Assembly (NCBI RefSeq): GCF_000422285.1
Contig: NZ_AULM01000003.1
Coordinates: 267,660-331,659 of the forward strand
DNA length: 64,000 nucleotides
From: Desulfatiglans anilini DSM 4660
Lineage (GTDB): Bacteria; Desulfobacterota; DSM-4660; Desulfatiglandales; Desulfatiglandaceae
Direction of reading: 5' to 3'
Shown: in pieces, positions 26,835 to 35,848 of the stretch
Numbering within the stretch: the first letter of the stretch is position 1
Layout of the letters: the number at the start of each line of letters is the position of its first letter
The notes under the pieces: generated by a model
Told to the model about the DNA's origin: nothing
Seen by the model: only the letters and a program-made list of their open reading frames with translations
The model's database searches: none
Program-made: the position numbers and the translations under genes

Positions 26835-26835
26835 T

Positions 26836-28065
26836 ATGCCTTCCGTCCTTGCATGGATTGACCATGACTCGAAAGCGAGGGAACGCACGCTTCGCATCCT
26901 TTCCCTTTTCCAGGAAAAGGAAAGTCGTGACGAGCTTGGGCTCGGTTCCGTTCGGGACAGCTTTGCCGATCAGTTGTTCCCAGGAACGAGTACGATCCAG
27001 ACGCGCCTCCGCTACATGCTTTTCGTGCCATGGATTTACCATTCGCTGGAAGAGAAGCGACTACCTGCAGAGAGTTTTTCGATCCAGGCTGACAAGCTGG
27101 AAAGAGACCTGGTTCAGCCATTGATGGATTCAGATGATCAGGCTGGCGTCTTTGGTAAGACCGCAGGAAAGAGGCTCAAACGTTTGCCCAGCTCCGTCTA
27201 CTGGGCCGGTCTCGGTGTCTGGGGAATACGCATTACGCCATTCTCGCAGGACGAATATCACAGGCGCATCGAAGAAACTTACCGTCGCCGGAATGCCCTG
27301 AAGGCTCTTGAGAAAGACGCAAAGGCACGAGGAGACGATGTCGACGTTGATCAGCGGATGGCCGCTCTCAGTTGGCATCCTCGATTGCCAGCACCTCCGG
27401 AAGATTTTCCGGGGGCGGTGAACTTCGCTTTAACCAGGGAAGAGTCTGAATTTGTTCGGGATCGCATCCAGGTCGCTTGCCCCAACAGTCTCCTCTCTTT
27501 CTTGGCACTGCACTGCGAACCCGCCGACACCCAAGCCCCATGGGAACATCCGGACTACAGCAGCTATTCGGAACAGCATAAAGAACTTCTGACCCACGCA
27601 CGGCTGTTCTCGGAGGTGATGCATGGAGCGGCGCTCTCGTACAACGTTCAGCTCGCCAGGCTTCGAAACCATGACGACCTTGTCGCCGAGCATCAGGCAA
27701 GTTTCGACGAATGGACCGCAAATCTTCCCCTGGAGGAGATTCGCGCCTGGTCTGTGAGCCGCCTCTGGGAGTTGACGATAGATCATGGCCACACCATCAC
27801 CCCGCAAACGAGATCCTTCGTTCAGCAATGGATCGACCATACCCGGAAGTCCCCCAGCGACCTCCTTTCTTACGCCGAGGCGCTCACCCTGATCAAAAGA
27901 AGAGAAATGAAACTCAAGGGCACGCGTTCCCGATTCAGGAACCAGAGGGCGCTCGAGCAGTGGGGCGGGTACTCCGGCGTCGGAAGACTCGTTTATCGCT
28001 GGCCGAATGTGAAGGTGCTTTTGAACGACCTGTACCAGGGGATGAACCGGGAGGAGCAATGCTGA
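26836..28065 (+). CDS. DUF6361 family protein
   Basis: Protein of 409 residues. I recognise the DUF6361 family from its opening (LAWIDHDSKARERTLRILSLFQEKESRDELGLG, then RDSFADQLFPGTSTIQTRLRYMLFVPWIY). The family has no assigned activity that I know of. The composition is largely helical with basic patches (YRRRNALKALEKDAKARG; KRREMKLKGTRSRFRNQRAL). The start at 26836 is preferred to 26785 because it follows the DUF3553 stop directly and matches the family start. Its end overlaps the PLD gene by 7 bp. Genes of this kind next to a PLD protein and a helicase suggest a joint complex. Confidence 0.82.
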   Translation: MPSVLAWIDHDSKARERTLRILSLFQEKESRDELGLGSVRDSFADQLFPGTSTIQTRLRYMLFVPWIYHSLEEKRLPAESFSIQADKLERDLVQPLMDSDDQAGVFGKTAGKRLKRLPSSVYWAGLGVWGIRITPFSQDEYHRRIEETYRRRNALKALEKDAKARGDDVDVDQRMAALSWHPRLPAPPEDFPGAVNFALTREESEFVRDRIQVACPNSLLSFLALHCEPADTQAPWEHPDYSSYSEQHKELLTHARLFSEVMHGAALSYNVQLARLRNHDDLVAEHQASFDEWTANLPLEEIRAWSVSRLWELTIDHGHTITPQTRSFVQQWIDHTRKSPSDLLSYAEALTLIKRREMKLKGTRSRFRNQRALEQWGGYSGVGRLVYRWPNVKVLLNDLYQGMNREEQC

Positions 28066-29873
28066 ACCCAAACTCCCGGAGCCTTTATACCTCTGCACTG
28101 ACCCCACCGCCGGGGATGATGTTCGATGAGGCTGTTGCGACCACCTTTTCGATGGACCCAGCCCTACTGCTTGAGGCACCTGTCTATCTGGCGTTAATGG
28201 CGGCGGATGGTCAGACCGATCCTGACCCGTTGTCTGTGCTTGAAGCCATCCGCAGGTACTCGAAACGCATCACCGTCTATGTGCAACGAGGACGGATTCA
28301 GGTGCCCCAGATTGCCAAGCCCAACCCCTTGTTTGGGTTTCTGGAGGAAATGGTTGTCGAGGTAACGGCCCCTGGCGGAGGCGTCTTCCATCCAAAAGTC
28401 TGGGCAATCCGCTTTATCAGCCCTGATCAAAGCAGCTCGATGTATCGTCTGGTGGTCCTGACGAGGAATATGACCACCGATCAGTCCTGGGACTTGTCAC
28501 TTCAGCTCGAAGGCACGATTACAGGTAGGAAGTCCAAATCAAATAAACCGCTGGCACATTTCTTCAAGACACTTCCTGATCTGGCTACCGGACCAACGGA
28601 ATCGGGCAGGAGCGAGCAAGCTCTCAGATTCGCGGACGAGCTACATCGAGTCCAGTGGGAACTCCCCGACGGCTTTGACGAGCTGACCTTCTATCTTCCA
28701 GGAACGAAAGGGTTTGACTGGGAGCCTCCCATGGCAAATCGGATGGCCGTCATCTCGCCGTTCTGTTCTGACGAAGCCCTGCGGGCACTGACGAAAAAAA
28801 CCAAGGCCGCTGATGCTCTCATCTCACGCCCTGAGTCATTGTCAGCCCTGAAGAAGGAGACTCTCGAGATCTTCACGCAATGTCTTCATCTGGACGACGC
28901 GGCGGAAACCGAGGATGGCGAGGAAGAAGAAGCCACCGAACAGCCGCTTGCGACCGGTCTTCATGCAAAGGTCTATCTGTTTGAGACCCGATACTATTCG
29001 GATTACACCCATGTGATCATGGGGTCCGCGAATGCAACCAACGCGGCGCTGAGCGCTTCGAAAAATATCGAGATTCTGGTCGGGCTGGTTGGCCGGAAGA
29101 GTAAAGTTGGCGGCATCGACGAGCTTCTTGGCGCTGACGGATTAGGTGAATATCTTGTCGATTTCGACACGAGCAAGGAAGCAGAGATTGATGCGTTCCG
29201 GCAGGCGGCTGAGGAATCCGTTGAGAGGGCTCGCTCCCGGATAGCTGAAGCAGCTCTGTCCATCGAATGCAGCCCGGGATCGAAGGACGGCCTGTGGGCA
29301 TTGGTGTTGACGGGCAAAATCCCATCCCTTGAGGGGATTGTCAGTGCTTCGGCATGGCCGATAACCGTTACCCGGGACTTTGCTGTGAACATCCAGGACA
29401 ACGATGCTCATGGCGGGATCAGGCTCGGAGATTTCTCCGCCTCTTCTGTAACGGGCCTCATCGCGTTTGAGCTTAAGACCAACCATCCGGACGTTACGGC
29501 CAGATTTGTACTGAATATTCCCGTTACCGGCGTTCCAGACGAACGCAACTCTGCCATCCTGCAAACCGTGATCAGCAATCAGGAGGGATTCCTGCGTTAT
29601 CTCCTGCTCTTGCTGGGCGATGATAATGTATCCGGACTTGATCCAGATAGTGGCTCCGGGTTTGCCAAATGGTTGGCCCGGTTGGCCGACGGTGAGGACA
29701 TCCCGCTACTGGAAGAGCTGACCCGCACGTACAGTCGACACCCGGAGAGACTGGCGGAAATCTCGGGGCTGGTTCGTGATCTGTCCCAGGGAAGCAAGAA
29801 TGCGATTATCCCCGAGGATTTTTTAGACCTCTGGACGGTTTTTGAATCGGCTATCGGGAGGCGTGATGCGTAG
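28059..29873 (+). CDS. Phospholipase D-fold nuclease-like protein
   Basis: Protein of 604 residues. Two HxK elements of the PLD superfamily are visible: FHPKVW near residue 110 with a following LTRNMT, and LHAKVYLF near 302 with GSANAT about 20 residues later. The Asp that normally completes each HxKx4D motif is replaced (Arg in the first, Glu in the second), while His and Lys remain. PLD-fold nucleases cut DNA or RNA phosphodiesters without metal. The ATG at 28059 overlaps the DUF6361 end; the frame upstream to 27711 is a shadow of that gene. It overlaps the helicase by 8 bp. Partnership with the helicase is inferred from this packing. Confidence 0.85.
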   Translation: MLNPNSRSLYTSALTPPPGMMFDEAVATTFSMDPALLLEAPVYLALMAADGQTDPDPLSVLEAIRRYSKRITVYVQRGRIQVPQIAKPNPLFGFLEEMVVEVTAPGGGVFHPKVWAIRFISPDQSSSMYRLVVLTRNMTTDQSWDLSLQLEGTITGRKSKSNKPLAHFFKTLPDLATGPTESGRSEQALRFADELHRVQWELPDGFDELTFYLPGTKGFDWEPPMANRMAVISPFCSDEALRALTKKTKAADALISRPESLSALKKETLEIFTQCLHLDDAAETEDGEEEEATEQPLATGLHAKVYLFETRYYSDYTHVIMGSANATNAALSASKNIEILVGLVGRKSKVGGIDELLGADGLGEYLVDFDTSKEAEIDAFRQAAEESVERARSRIAEAALSIECSPGSKDGLWALVLTGKIPSLEGIVSASAWPITVTRDFAVNIQDNDAHGGIRLGDFSASSVTGLIAFELKTNHPDVTARFVLNIPVTGVPDERNSAILQTVISNQEGFLRYLLLLLGDDNVSGLDPDSGSGFAKWLARLADGEDIPLLEELTRTYSRHPERLAEISGLVRDLSQGSKNAIIPEDFLDLWTVFESAIGRRDA

Positions 29874-32800
29874 CAACCGCTTTTTATCAACTCCCGCCTT
29901 GGCCGGTCTGAAAAATTTCCAGAGGAAGACCGTGGATTACGTCTTCAAGCGGCTCTATGACGATGACCCAACTTCCCGTTTTCTGATCGCCGATGAAGTT
30001 GGACTCGGGAAAACGCTTGTCGCCCGGGGAATTATCGCCAAGACCTTGGAGCACCTTCAGGACGAGGTGGATCGGGTCGATGTGATCTATATCTGCTCCA
30101 ATGCCGCCATCGCAACCCAAAATGTCAATCGGCTCAATGTCAGCGACACTGATGGTTTTTCAATCGCCACGCGGCTGACTTACCTTCCCAGACAAGTGCG
30201 GTCACTGCGAAAGAACAAGGTGAATTTCATCAGCCTGACGCCCGGCACCGCCTTCGACCATGCGCGTAGTCGAGGGGGGCATGCCGACGAACGGGCTATC
30301 CTCTATCGGATGCTGTACGACTTGCCCCTGGCGCAAAATGAACGGCGTAGACGGCTGCGCGTAGGCCTCCTCAACATTCTTCAGGCGACAGCAGGGAAGG
30401 ATAACTGGCGAGCCAAGGCCAAAAACCTACCAGCGGAGGATCTGGATGCAGACCTTTCCAAGGCCTTCCGCCGGGCAGTTCTAGAGGATGCCAAATTATA
30501 TGCAGCCTTGAAGGAAGGCTGTGAACGCTTTGCTCGTTACCGGGACTACAGCAGAATCCCCTGGGAGGACTCTGAGCTTCGCTACGACCTGATCGGAAAA
30601 CTCAGAAGCAAGCTGGCGTCAGTGTGCCTTTCCGCGCTTGAGCCCGATTTGGTCATCCTTGATGAGTTCCAACGATTCAAACACCTGTTGGATGGCGATG
30701 ACGAAGCCTCCATGCTGGCGACCGCGCTCTTTGAACATCCCGACGTTCGCGTTCTCCTGCTGTCCGCAACGCCCTACAAGATGTTCACCCTCGACCAGGA
30801 GAATGACGAGGACGACCACTATCCAGATTTCATCAGGACGCTGAACTTCCTCTTCAATGATTCCGGTGAGGTCGATGCGGTCAAAAATCTCTTGTCAGAA
30901 CATCGAACGACGCTCCATGCCTGCGCGAAGGGGTCGGTATGTCAACCGGGGAAAAAGGCCGAACTTGAACGAGCGCTCCTGAAGGTCATGTGTCGAACAG
31001 AACGGGTCGCGACGACTCGTGATCATAACTCGATGCTGACCGAGATTGAACGGATGGCTCCCCTTACGCCAGCGGACCTTCAGCACGCCGCGACGGTTGA
31101 CGCAGTGGCAATCTGTGTCAAGGCCGGGGAGCCAATCGAATACTGGAAGTCTGCGCCTTACCTGATCAACTTTCTGAAGCATTATGAGCTGCGGCATAAG
31201 CTGGATGCCCAGTTGAATGCCCCTTCAGATGCTCTTCGCGGAACTCTTTCGTCGGCAAATGGGCAGTTGCTGACGAAGGGTAAATTTGAAGGCTATCAGG
31301 CTCTCGATCCTGCCAATCCGAGGATGCGCGTACTTTTTGAAGACACGATTGATAAGGCCATGTGGCAGCTTTTATGGATGCCGCCTTCCATGCCGTATAT
31401 CGAGCCTGGCGGCGCATACCAGGACAAGGATGGCTTGACCAAGGCCCTTGTGTTTTCCTCTTGGAGTGCTGTTCCGGACGCGATTGCGTCGATCTGCTCC
31501 TACGAAGCCGAACGGAAGATGATCGCCGGAACCTCGGTTTCCCACAGCGAACTCTATGACAAGATTAAGCCATTGCTGAGGTTTGCGGTGGCCTCAAATG
31601 ATAATCGCCTGACTGGTATGCCGGTTATTGCCTGGTTGCTGCCGTCCCCAACCCTTGCCACCAAGATTGACCCGCTTGAGATTGCTCTGGGCCGTGGAAC
31701 CGGACCACTGGACGTCCAGGAGCTGAGGGACGAGGTCAAGGCTATTTGCCGCAGTTTGGTCGAGACCCTGCCTGATGCCGGGGAAGGGACGCGGGCTGAT
31801 GAGCGATGGTATTGGGCGGCTCCCATTCTTCTCGATTCCCATAATAGATTGTTGGACTGGTGTAAGAGCCATTCGGGATGGAGATCCGCTACGCCGGACC
31901 ATGAATCAGGCACCCGTTTCAAAGATCACATCGACCTGCTGGTCAGCATGGCGGAGGGCAACATTCCTCTCGGTCCTCAGCCAGATGATCTGGTCGATGT
32001 GCTTTGCGATCTGGCTCTTGCCGGTCCAGGCGTGTGTGCCTTGCGAGCACTTCGCCGTATCGGTGTCGGGATCGATGCGGGCGATCCGAACCTTCTGTCG
32101 GCCGCAGCCAGAATCGCATCCGGCTTCCGATCTCTTTTCAATATGCCGGAGACGATTGCCATGCTGCGAGGCTCCGGCGAGGACACTTATTGGCGGTTAA
32201 CGCTTCAGTACGGTATCGACGGCAATCTCCAATCGGTGCTCGACGAATATGTGCATGTCCTTCGAGAGTCTTTGGGTCTCCAAGAGCACTCACCGGAAGG
32301 ACAGGTGGCTGGCATAGCCGAGTGCATCCAATCGGTGTTGTCACTGCGAACCGCGCAGATTCGAATCGACGAAATAAAGATGTCGGGCGACGGCTTTGCT
32401 CTCGATGATTTCAACACCCGCTGTCGTTTCGCGCTCCGGTTCGGGGATATTCGAGACGACAACAACCAGGCTCTCGTTCGCGCAGACTCGGTACGGGACG
32501 CCTTCAACTCACCGTTTCGTCCCTTTGTTCTGGCGTCGACCTCGATAGGTCAGGAAGGGTTGGACTTCCACACTTGGTGCCATGCCGTGGTCCATTGGAA
32601 CCTGCCTTCCAATCCCGTTGATCTTGAACAGCGCGAAGGCCGGGTTCATCGGTATAAAGGCCATGCGGTCAGAAAGAATGTTGCGGAACGGTATGGTCTG
32701 ACTGCTCTCTCCGTGGCGCATGAGGGAGGCGATCCGTGGCAGACCCTTTTTCAGATCGCGGCCCAAGGCAAATCCAATGGGCATTCCGATCTCATCCCGT

Positions 32801-33105
32801 ATTGGATCTTCGAGGATGGTTCCGCCCGGGTGGAGCGCCGCATTCCTCTGCTCCCGTACAGCAAGGAGGTTGGGAAACTCAAACGGCTGAAGCAAGGGTT
32901 GGCCCTCTATCGGATGGTTTTCGGTCAACCCCGCCAGGAAGATCTGCTGTTCAGCCTTAGCCAGAACGGTAACCATGAGTCAGCGGATTTGGCCGACTGG
33001 CTGATTTCGCTTCAACCCCCGGAAACTGTTTTGAATGATGAACCGGCCGAGGAAAACGCACTGATCCTGCCTCCGGCAAAGTCTGTTCAGGGTATTAGCA
33101 ATTGA
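29866..33105 (+). CDS. Large SNF2/SF2-type helicase with divided motor
   Basis: Protein of 1079 residues. Motor lobe 1: LIADEVGLGKT (Walker A, about residues 40-50), LVILDEFQRFK (Walker B as DEFQ, about 264-272) and LLSATPYK (about 300). Motor lobe 2 is far downstream: STSIGQEGLDFHTWCHAVVHWNLP near 890 and LEQREGRVHRYKGH near 920. Some 590 residues separate motif III from motif V, much more than in a simple SNF2 motor, so a large insertion is present. Presumed role is ATP-driven movement on nucleic acid with the PLD protein as nuclease. The ATG at 29866 has GGGAGG upstream. DISARM drmA/drmD-type proteins are distant alternatives. Confidence 0.85.
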   Translation: MRSNRFLSTPALAGLKNFQRKTVDYVFKRLYDDDPTSRFLIADEVGLGKTLVARGIIAKTLEHLQDEVDRVDVIYICSNAAIATQNVNRLNVSDTDGFSIATRLTYLPRQVRSLRKNKVNFISLTPGTAFDHARSRGGHADERAILYRMLYDLPLAQNERRRRLRVGLLNILQATAGKDNWRAKAKNLPAEDLDADLSKAFRRAVLEDAKLYAALKEGCERFARYRDYSRIPWEDSELRYDLIGKLRSKLASVCLSALEPDLVILDEFQRFKHLLDGDDEASMLATALFEHPDVRVLLLSATPYKMFTLDQENDEDDHYPDFIRTLNFLFNDSGEVDAVKNLLSEHRTTLHACAKGSVCQPGKKAELERALLKVMCRTERVATTRDHNSMLTEIERMAPLTPADLQHAATVDAVAICVKAGEPIEYWKSAPYLINFLKHYELRHKLDAQLNAPSDALRGTLSSANGQLLTKGKFEGYQALDPANPRMRVLFEDTIDKAMWQLLWMPPSMPYIEPGGAYQDKDGLTKALVFSSWSAVPDAIASICSYEAERKMIAGTSVSHSELYDKIKPLLRFAVASNDNRLTGMPVIAWLLPSPTLATKIDPLEIALGRGTGPLDVQELRDEVKAICRSLVETLPDAGEGTRADERWYWAAPILLDSHNRLLDWCKSHSGWRSATPDHESGTRFKDHIDLLVSMAEGNIPLGPQPDDLVDVLCDLALAGPGVCALRALRRIGVGIDAGDPNLLSAAARIASGFRSLFNMPETIAMLRGSGEDTYWRLTLQYGIDGNLQSVLDEYVHVLRESLGLQEHSPEGQVAGIAECIQSVLSLRTAQIRIDEIKMSGDGFALDDFNTRCRFALRFGDIRDDNNQALVRADSVRDAFNSPFRPFVLASTSIGQEGLDFHTWCHAVVHWNLPSNPVDLEQREGRVHRYKGHAVRKNVAERYGLTALSVAHEGGDPWQTLFQIAAQGKSNGHSDLIPYWIFEDGSARVERRIPLLPYSKEVGKLKRLKQGLALYRMVFGQPRQEDLLFSLSQNGNHESADLADWLISLQPPETVLNDEPAEENALILPPAKSVQGISN

Positions 33106-33118
33106 TACGAGGGACCGC

Positions 33119-33985
33119 ATGAGTTTTTCAAAGGAAATCGTCGAAGATGCATTAGTCGCCTGTGGACGATCATGCTGCATTTGCCACAAATTCTGTGGGG
33201 TACGAATTGAGACGCACCATCTTAAACCAAAGCACCTTGGTGGTGACGACAGCCTTGAGAACTGCATTCCCCTCTGTTTTGATTGCCATGCGGAAGTCGA
33301 ACACTACAACAATAACCATCCGCGAGGACGCAAGTTCTCGGAGGGAGAACTCAGGAAACATCGGGACAACTGGTACAGCATGGTTCGCGAGCTAAATACG
33401 CCGCTTCCACGTCCTGAAAATTCTGTCCACGTTATTCAGGCGGTGAATGGCAAAGGAAATATGGTAGCCGGTCGAGACCTGAATATTGTTACCGAGAGAG
33501 TGGTCAAAAAAACTGTCGTACAGACTGATCCGGGCGGTAAGCACATTGCAAATTCTACAGCTCGAAAAATCCAAGAGCTTGTAAAGGAATTTATCGATCT
33601 CCATACGGCGGCCGAAAAAGATCCCCAGCGTGCTGCTCAGCGTATTTGGAGTGGCATCAAGAAGGAATTCAATGTCACCACGTACAAGGAGATACCGGCC
33701 GAGAAGTCTGATGAAGCCATTCAATGGTTGTATGCTCAAATTGCCATGGCTCGTCCGAAGATCAGGCGCAAGGCTCCGGAGCGGTGGAAGCAAAGTTTCT
33801 ATAAGCCGATATATGCCCGAGCTAACGAACTTGGGATGTCAAAAGAAGAACTCTATACGATTGCACAAACACGACTTGAATTGAAGAAACCGGTCGGTTC
33901 ACTAAAAGACCTGACCCAGAAGAACCTTGAAAAATTACACCATATTATGATTGGCGAGGTTAACAAATCGAAGCGCGGGGATTGA
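33119..33985 (+). CDS. HNH endonuclease with GRD-type linker and ORF6C-like C-terminal domain
   Basis: Protein of 288 residues. N-terminal zinc-stabilised HNH nuclease: Cys19/Cys22 and Cys53/Cys56 bracket IETHHLKPKHLGGDDSLENC, with His33-His34, Asn48 and His57 as catalytic or metal residues. Residues about 108-125 hold VNGKGNMVAGRDLNI, a pattern I associate with linkers in conflict-system proteins. The C-terminal half (RIWSGIKKEFNVTTYKEIPAEKSDEAIQWL) resembles the ORF6C domain of phage antirepressors. It starts 13 bp after the helicase, so it is likely part of the same unit. The ORF6C comparison is the weaker call. Confidence 0.8.
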   Translation: MSFSKEIVEDALVACGRSCCICHKFCGVRIETHHLKPKHLGGDDSLENCIPLCFDCHAEVEHYNNNHPRGRKFSEGELRKHRDNWYSMVRELNTPLPRPENSVHVIQAVNGKGNMVAGRDLNIVTERVVKKTVVQTDPGGKHIANSTARKIQELVKEFIDLHTAAEKDPQRAAQRIWSGIKKEFNVTTYKEIPAEKSDEAIQWLYAQIAMARPKIRRKAPERWKQSFYKPIYARANELGMSKEELYTIAQTRLELKKPVGSLKDLTQKNLEKLHHIMIGEVNKSKRGD

Positions 33986-33988
33986 TCA

Positions 33989-34423
33989 GTGGAAAAGCCA
34001 GATACGCCTTTTGGGCCAAATAAATTGGGTCGGAAACACATCAAGAGCTTTGCCAGCGGCATCGCTCATATGTTTTCCTGTTCGGCCCAGCATTATGCCT
34101 GGCTGGCGTATCAGCACCAGTTGCCGACGGTGACAATTGACCTCCTGGAGCTGCGAATCGAACCCGCTGAATTCGACATTGAAAGGAACCGGATTCTCGC
34201 CGGGATGTGTCAGAGAACACTCCTCCGAAACGCCGGGCAACTGGCACCGCCTGGCGCTGTGGTTACGGCGTCTCTCTCTGCCCACTTCGGGATTGATGAC
34301 TATTCGGAAGACGGCCGTTCTGCCTCGATTGGCAGGTCCGTTTTCACCGTGATCCTGACCGATGACCGAGGCAAGGAGTGGCGTGTTGACCATGCTGAGG
34401 AGAAGATGCTGATAGATGATTGA
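33989..34423 (+). CDS. Unrecognised small protein in the candidate defence operon
   Basis: Protein of 144 residues. The N-terminus (KLGRKHIKSFASGIAHMFSCSAQHYAWLAYQHQLP) is helical, and the C-terminal part (RSVFTVILTDDRGKEWRVDHAEEKMLIDD) is beta-like. No family is recognised. It begins 3 bp after the HNH stop and overlaps the next gene by 8 bp, so it is surely co-transcribed. The overlap suggests that its product is made in step with the CPCC protein. Confidence 0.65.
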   Translation: MEKPDTPFGPNKLGRKHIKSFASGIAHMFSCSAQHYAWLAYQHQLPTVTIDLLELRIEPAEFDIERNRILAGMCQRTLLRNAGQLAPPGAVVTASLSAHFGIDDYSEDGRSASIGRSVFTVILTDDRGKEWRVDHAEEKMLIDD

Positions 34424-35453
34424 GGACACGCAAAGGGCGGATATGCACGCTATCGCAGAATTTCAGGAGAGGAGGCATGCTTTTGACCAGCTATGTAATC
34501 AGCTCTGGAATCCTAACGGGGAACCGTATGAGGTTTTCAATCGCTGTGCCTGTCCCGCGTGTGGGTACCCAACCATCGGCGAGCGTTCTCGATACGATAT
34601 GTGTCTCTTGTGCAAATGGGAGGATGACGGCCAGGACGATGATAGTGCCGACGAGATTTGGGGTGGGCCAAACGGAAATTATTCGTTAACAGACGCGAGG
34701 CTGAATTTTTCCCGTTTTGGCAGCATGTACCCTCCGGATGATATTTCCGGATCTGAGTGGGCGAACAAAGACGTTGAGGAAAAGAACAGGCTCAGAAAAT
34801 TGTATGATTCTCTGCTAATTATCTCTGACAGGAAAAAGCTCGCGGAACAGATATTGGCAGTGAAAAGGCTTGAAGGGTCACCGGCGACACTTGAGGAATA
34901 TCTATCACGGAAACCTCTGCGCTATGATCAGCGAAAGGGAGTGTTCCTCGATGATTGGTGGTTAGCTCACCCCGTTTGGGAGGGGACCCTTTACGGATAT
35001 GGAAGGGTTACCCGAGAATCAGCAGTTAGATATTCTCTTCAGCGCTTAAGCCGAATGGAGGATCTCTGCGAACGTCTCAGAGGGAAAGTTCCTGCTTTTG
35101 ATCGTTGTCCCTGTCCGGCTTGCGGGCTTCCAACTGTACCAACAGGTGATCAACGATGTCTGTTATGTGGCTGGCCGGATAATCGATCCGAACTGGATGT
35201 CTCCGGCAGCGAAGATAAGCCTTCGCACCTGGATTATTCTTTGACTGAGGCGCGGATAAATTTTGAAAAGTATCTGACAATGTATTGCCCGGAGGATGAG
35301 CCGAATTTCAGTGGAAGCCAGACAAGTCTGTTGAATAAATGCCTACTAATTCGGGCGTATTTGGATCTCTCTGCAGGCAGCTTCCAGCTTGAAAACCAGA
35401 TACGTGAGATTCTGGATCTTGAGAAAGAAGTCCTGAACGAGAGGGAGTTATAG
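34416..35453 (+). CDS. Tandem CPCC-type cysteine-rich protein
   Basis: Protein of 345 residues with two copies of the CPCC cysteine-rich domain. Copy one: CACPACGYPTIGERSRYDMCLLCKW near residues 44-68 followed by a WGGPNGNYSLTDARLNF segment. Copy two: CPCPACGLPTVPTGDQRCLLCGW near 232-256 followed by YSLTEARINFEKY. Each copy should bind one zinc through CxxC pairs. Members are usually single-domain immunity-like or accessory proteins of about 80-100 residues, so a double copy with a helical spacer is unusual. Codon use is more AT-rich than in the genes upstream. It ends the operon. Confidence 0.8.
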   Translation: MIEDTQRADMHAIAEFQERRHAFDQLCNQLWNPNGEPYEVFNRCACPACGYPTIGERSRYDMCLLCKWEDDGQDDDSADEIWGGPNGNYSLTDARLNFSRFGSMYPPDDISGSEWANKDVEEKNRLRKLYDSLLIISDRKKLAEQILAVKRLEGSPATLEEYLSRKPLRYDQRKGVFLDDWWLAHPVWEGTLYGYGRVTRESAVRYSLQRLSRMEDLCERLRGKVPAFDRCPCPACGLPTVPTGDQRCLLCGWPDNRSELDVSGSEDKPSHLDYSLTEARINFEKYLTMYCPEDEPNFSGSQTSLLNKCLLIRAYLDLSAGSFQLENQIREILDLEKEVLNEREL

Positions 35454-35548
35454 GTCACCGCCTTCGCGGCAATGCCAATTCGATTCCCATTTTGGGAACC
35501 GAACCTGCGTCCGAAAACTGGATTCGAAGTTGTTGCTGCTCGACGCCA

Positions 35549-35731
35549 GGTATCCGGTTTTACTGCAAACCCGTAACCCTCGTCCGGTGCCGGGAAATCA
35601 GGGGAGAAATTCGTTTCTCTGGTCGGGTTGGTGGGAAATGGTTGTGCGAGATGACTTCGGCGTTTATTATCAAGGGGTTACGAGGATCACGGGCTTTGAG
35701 ACTGATTTGCGCCAGGTCGACGCACCCTCCA
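35549..35731 (+). repeat. Direct repeat, left copy, two conserved blocks
   Basis: Block one (35549-35607) and block two (35698-35731) match 45706-45763 and 45855-45888 in the same order and orientation, at roughly 90 percent by eye. The central 90 bases differ in sequence but have almost the same length. The pair brackets the degraded second restriction locus. Confidence 0.6.
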
Positions 35732-35749
35732 CCATTCAAAAAAGTCAGA

Positions 35750-35792
35750 CCCGTCCACTGACCGCGTCCGGTTGCTGGGCGGGTTTTATTTT
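35750..35792 (+). terminator. Probable intrinsic terminator
   Basis: CCCGTCC at 35750-35756 can pair (one G-U) with GGGCGGG at 35777-35783, followed by TTTTATTTTT. It lies about 300 bp after the CPCC gene, so it could end the candidate defence operon transcript. Confidence 0.6.
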
Positions 35793-35848
35793 TATACGTA
35801 TTGTCAGCGAATTACGTCGGCTTCAGGGCGTCGGCGCTGCCGCCGCAA

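Larger units (their letters stand above)
35454..35848. other. Non-coding stretch with direct-repeat copy and terminator
   Basis: No convincing gene. It holds the left copy of the direct repeat described at 35549-35731 and a terminator at 35750-35792. The repeat's second block reads GCGCCAGGTCGACGC, which could be the stub of a broken reading frame (DLRQVDAPS). Confidence 0.5.

Noticed and set aside
27711..28058. Upstream extension of the PLD gene
   Set aside because: It lies wholly within the DUF6361 coding region in another frame; the ATG at 28059 has the expected overlap with the preceding stop.
28059..33105. Assignment of the PLD-helicase pair to DISARM
   Set aside because: No methyltransferase and no DUF1998-type gene are present, and the helicase motif layout differs from what I know of drmA and drmD.
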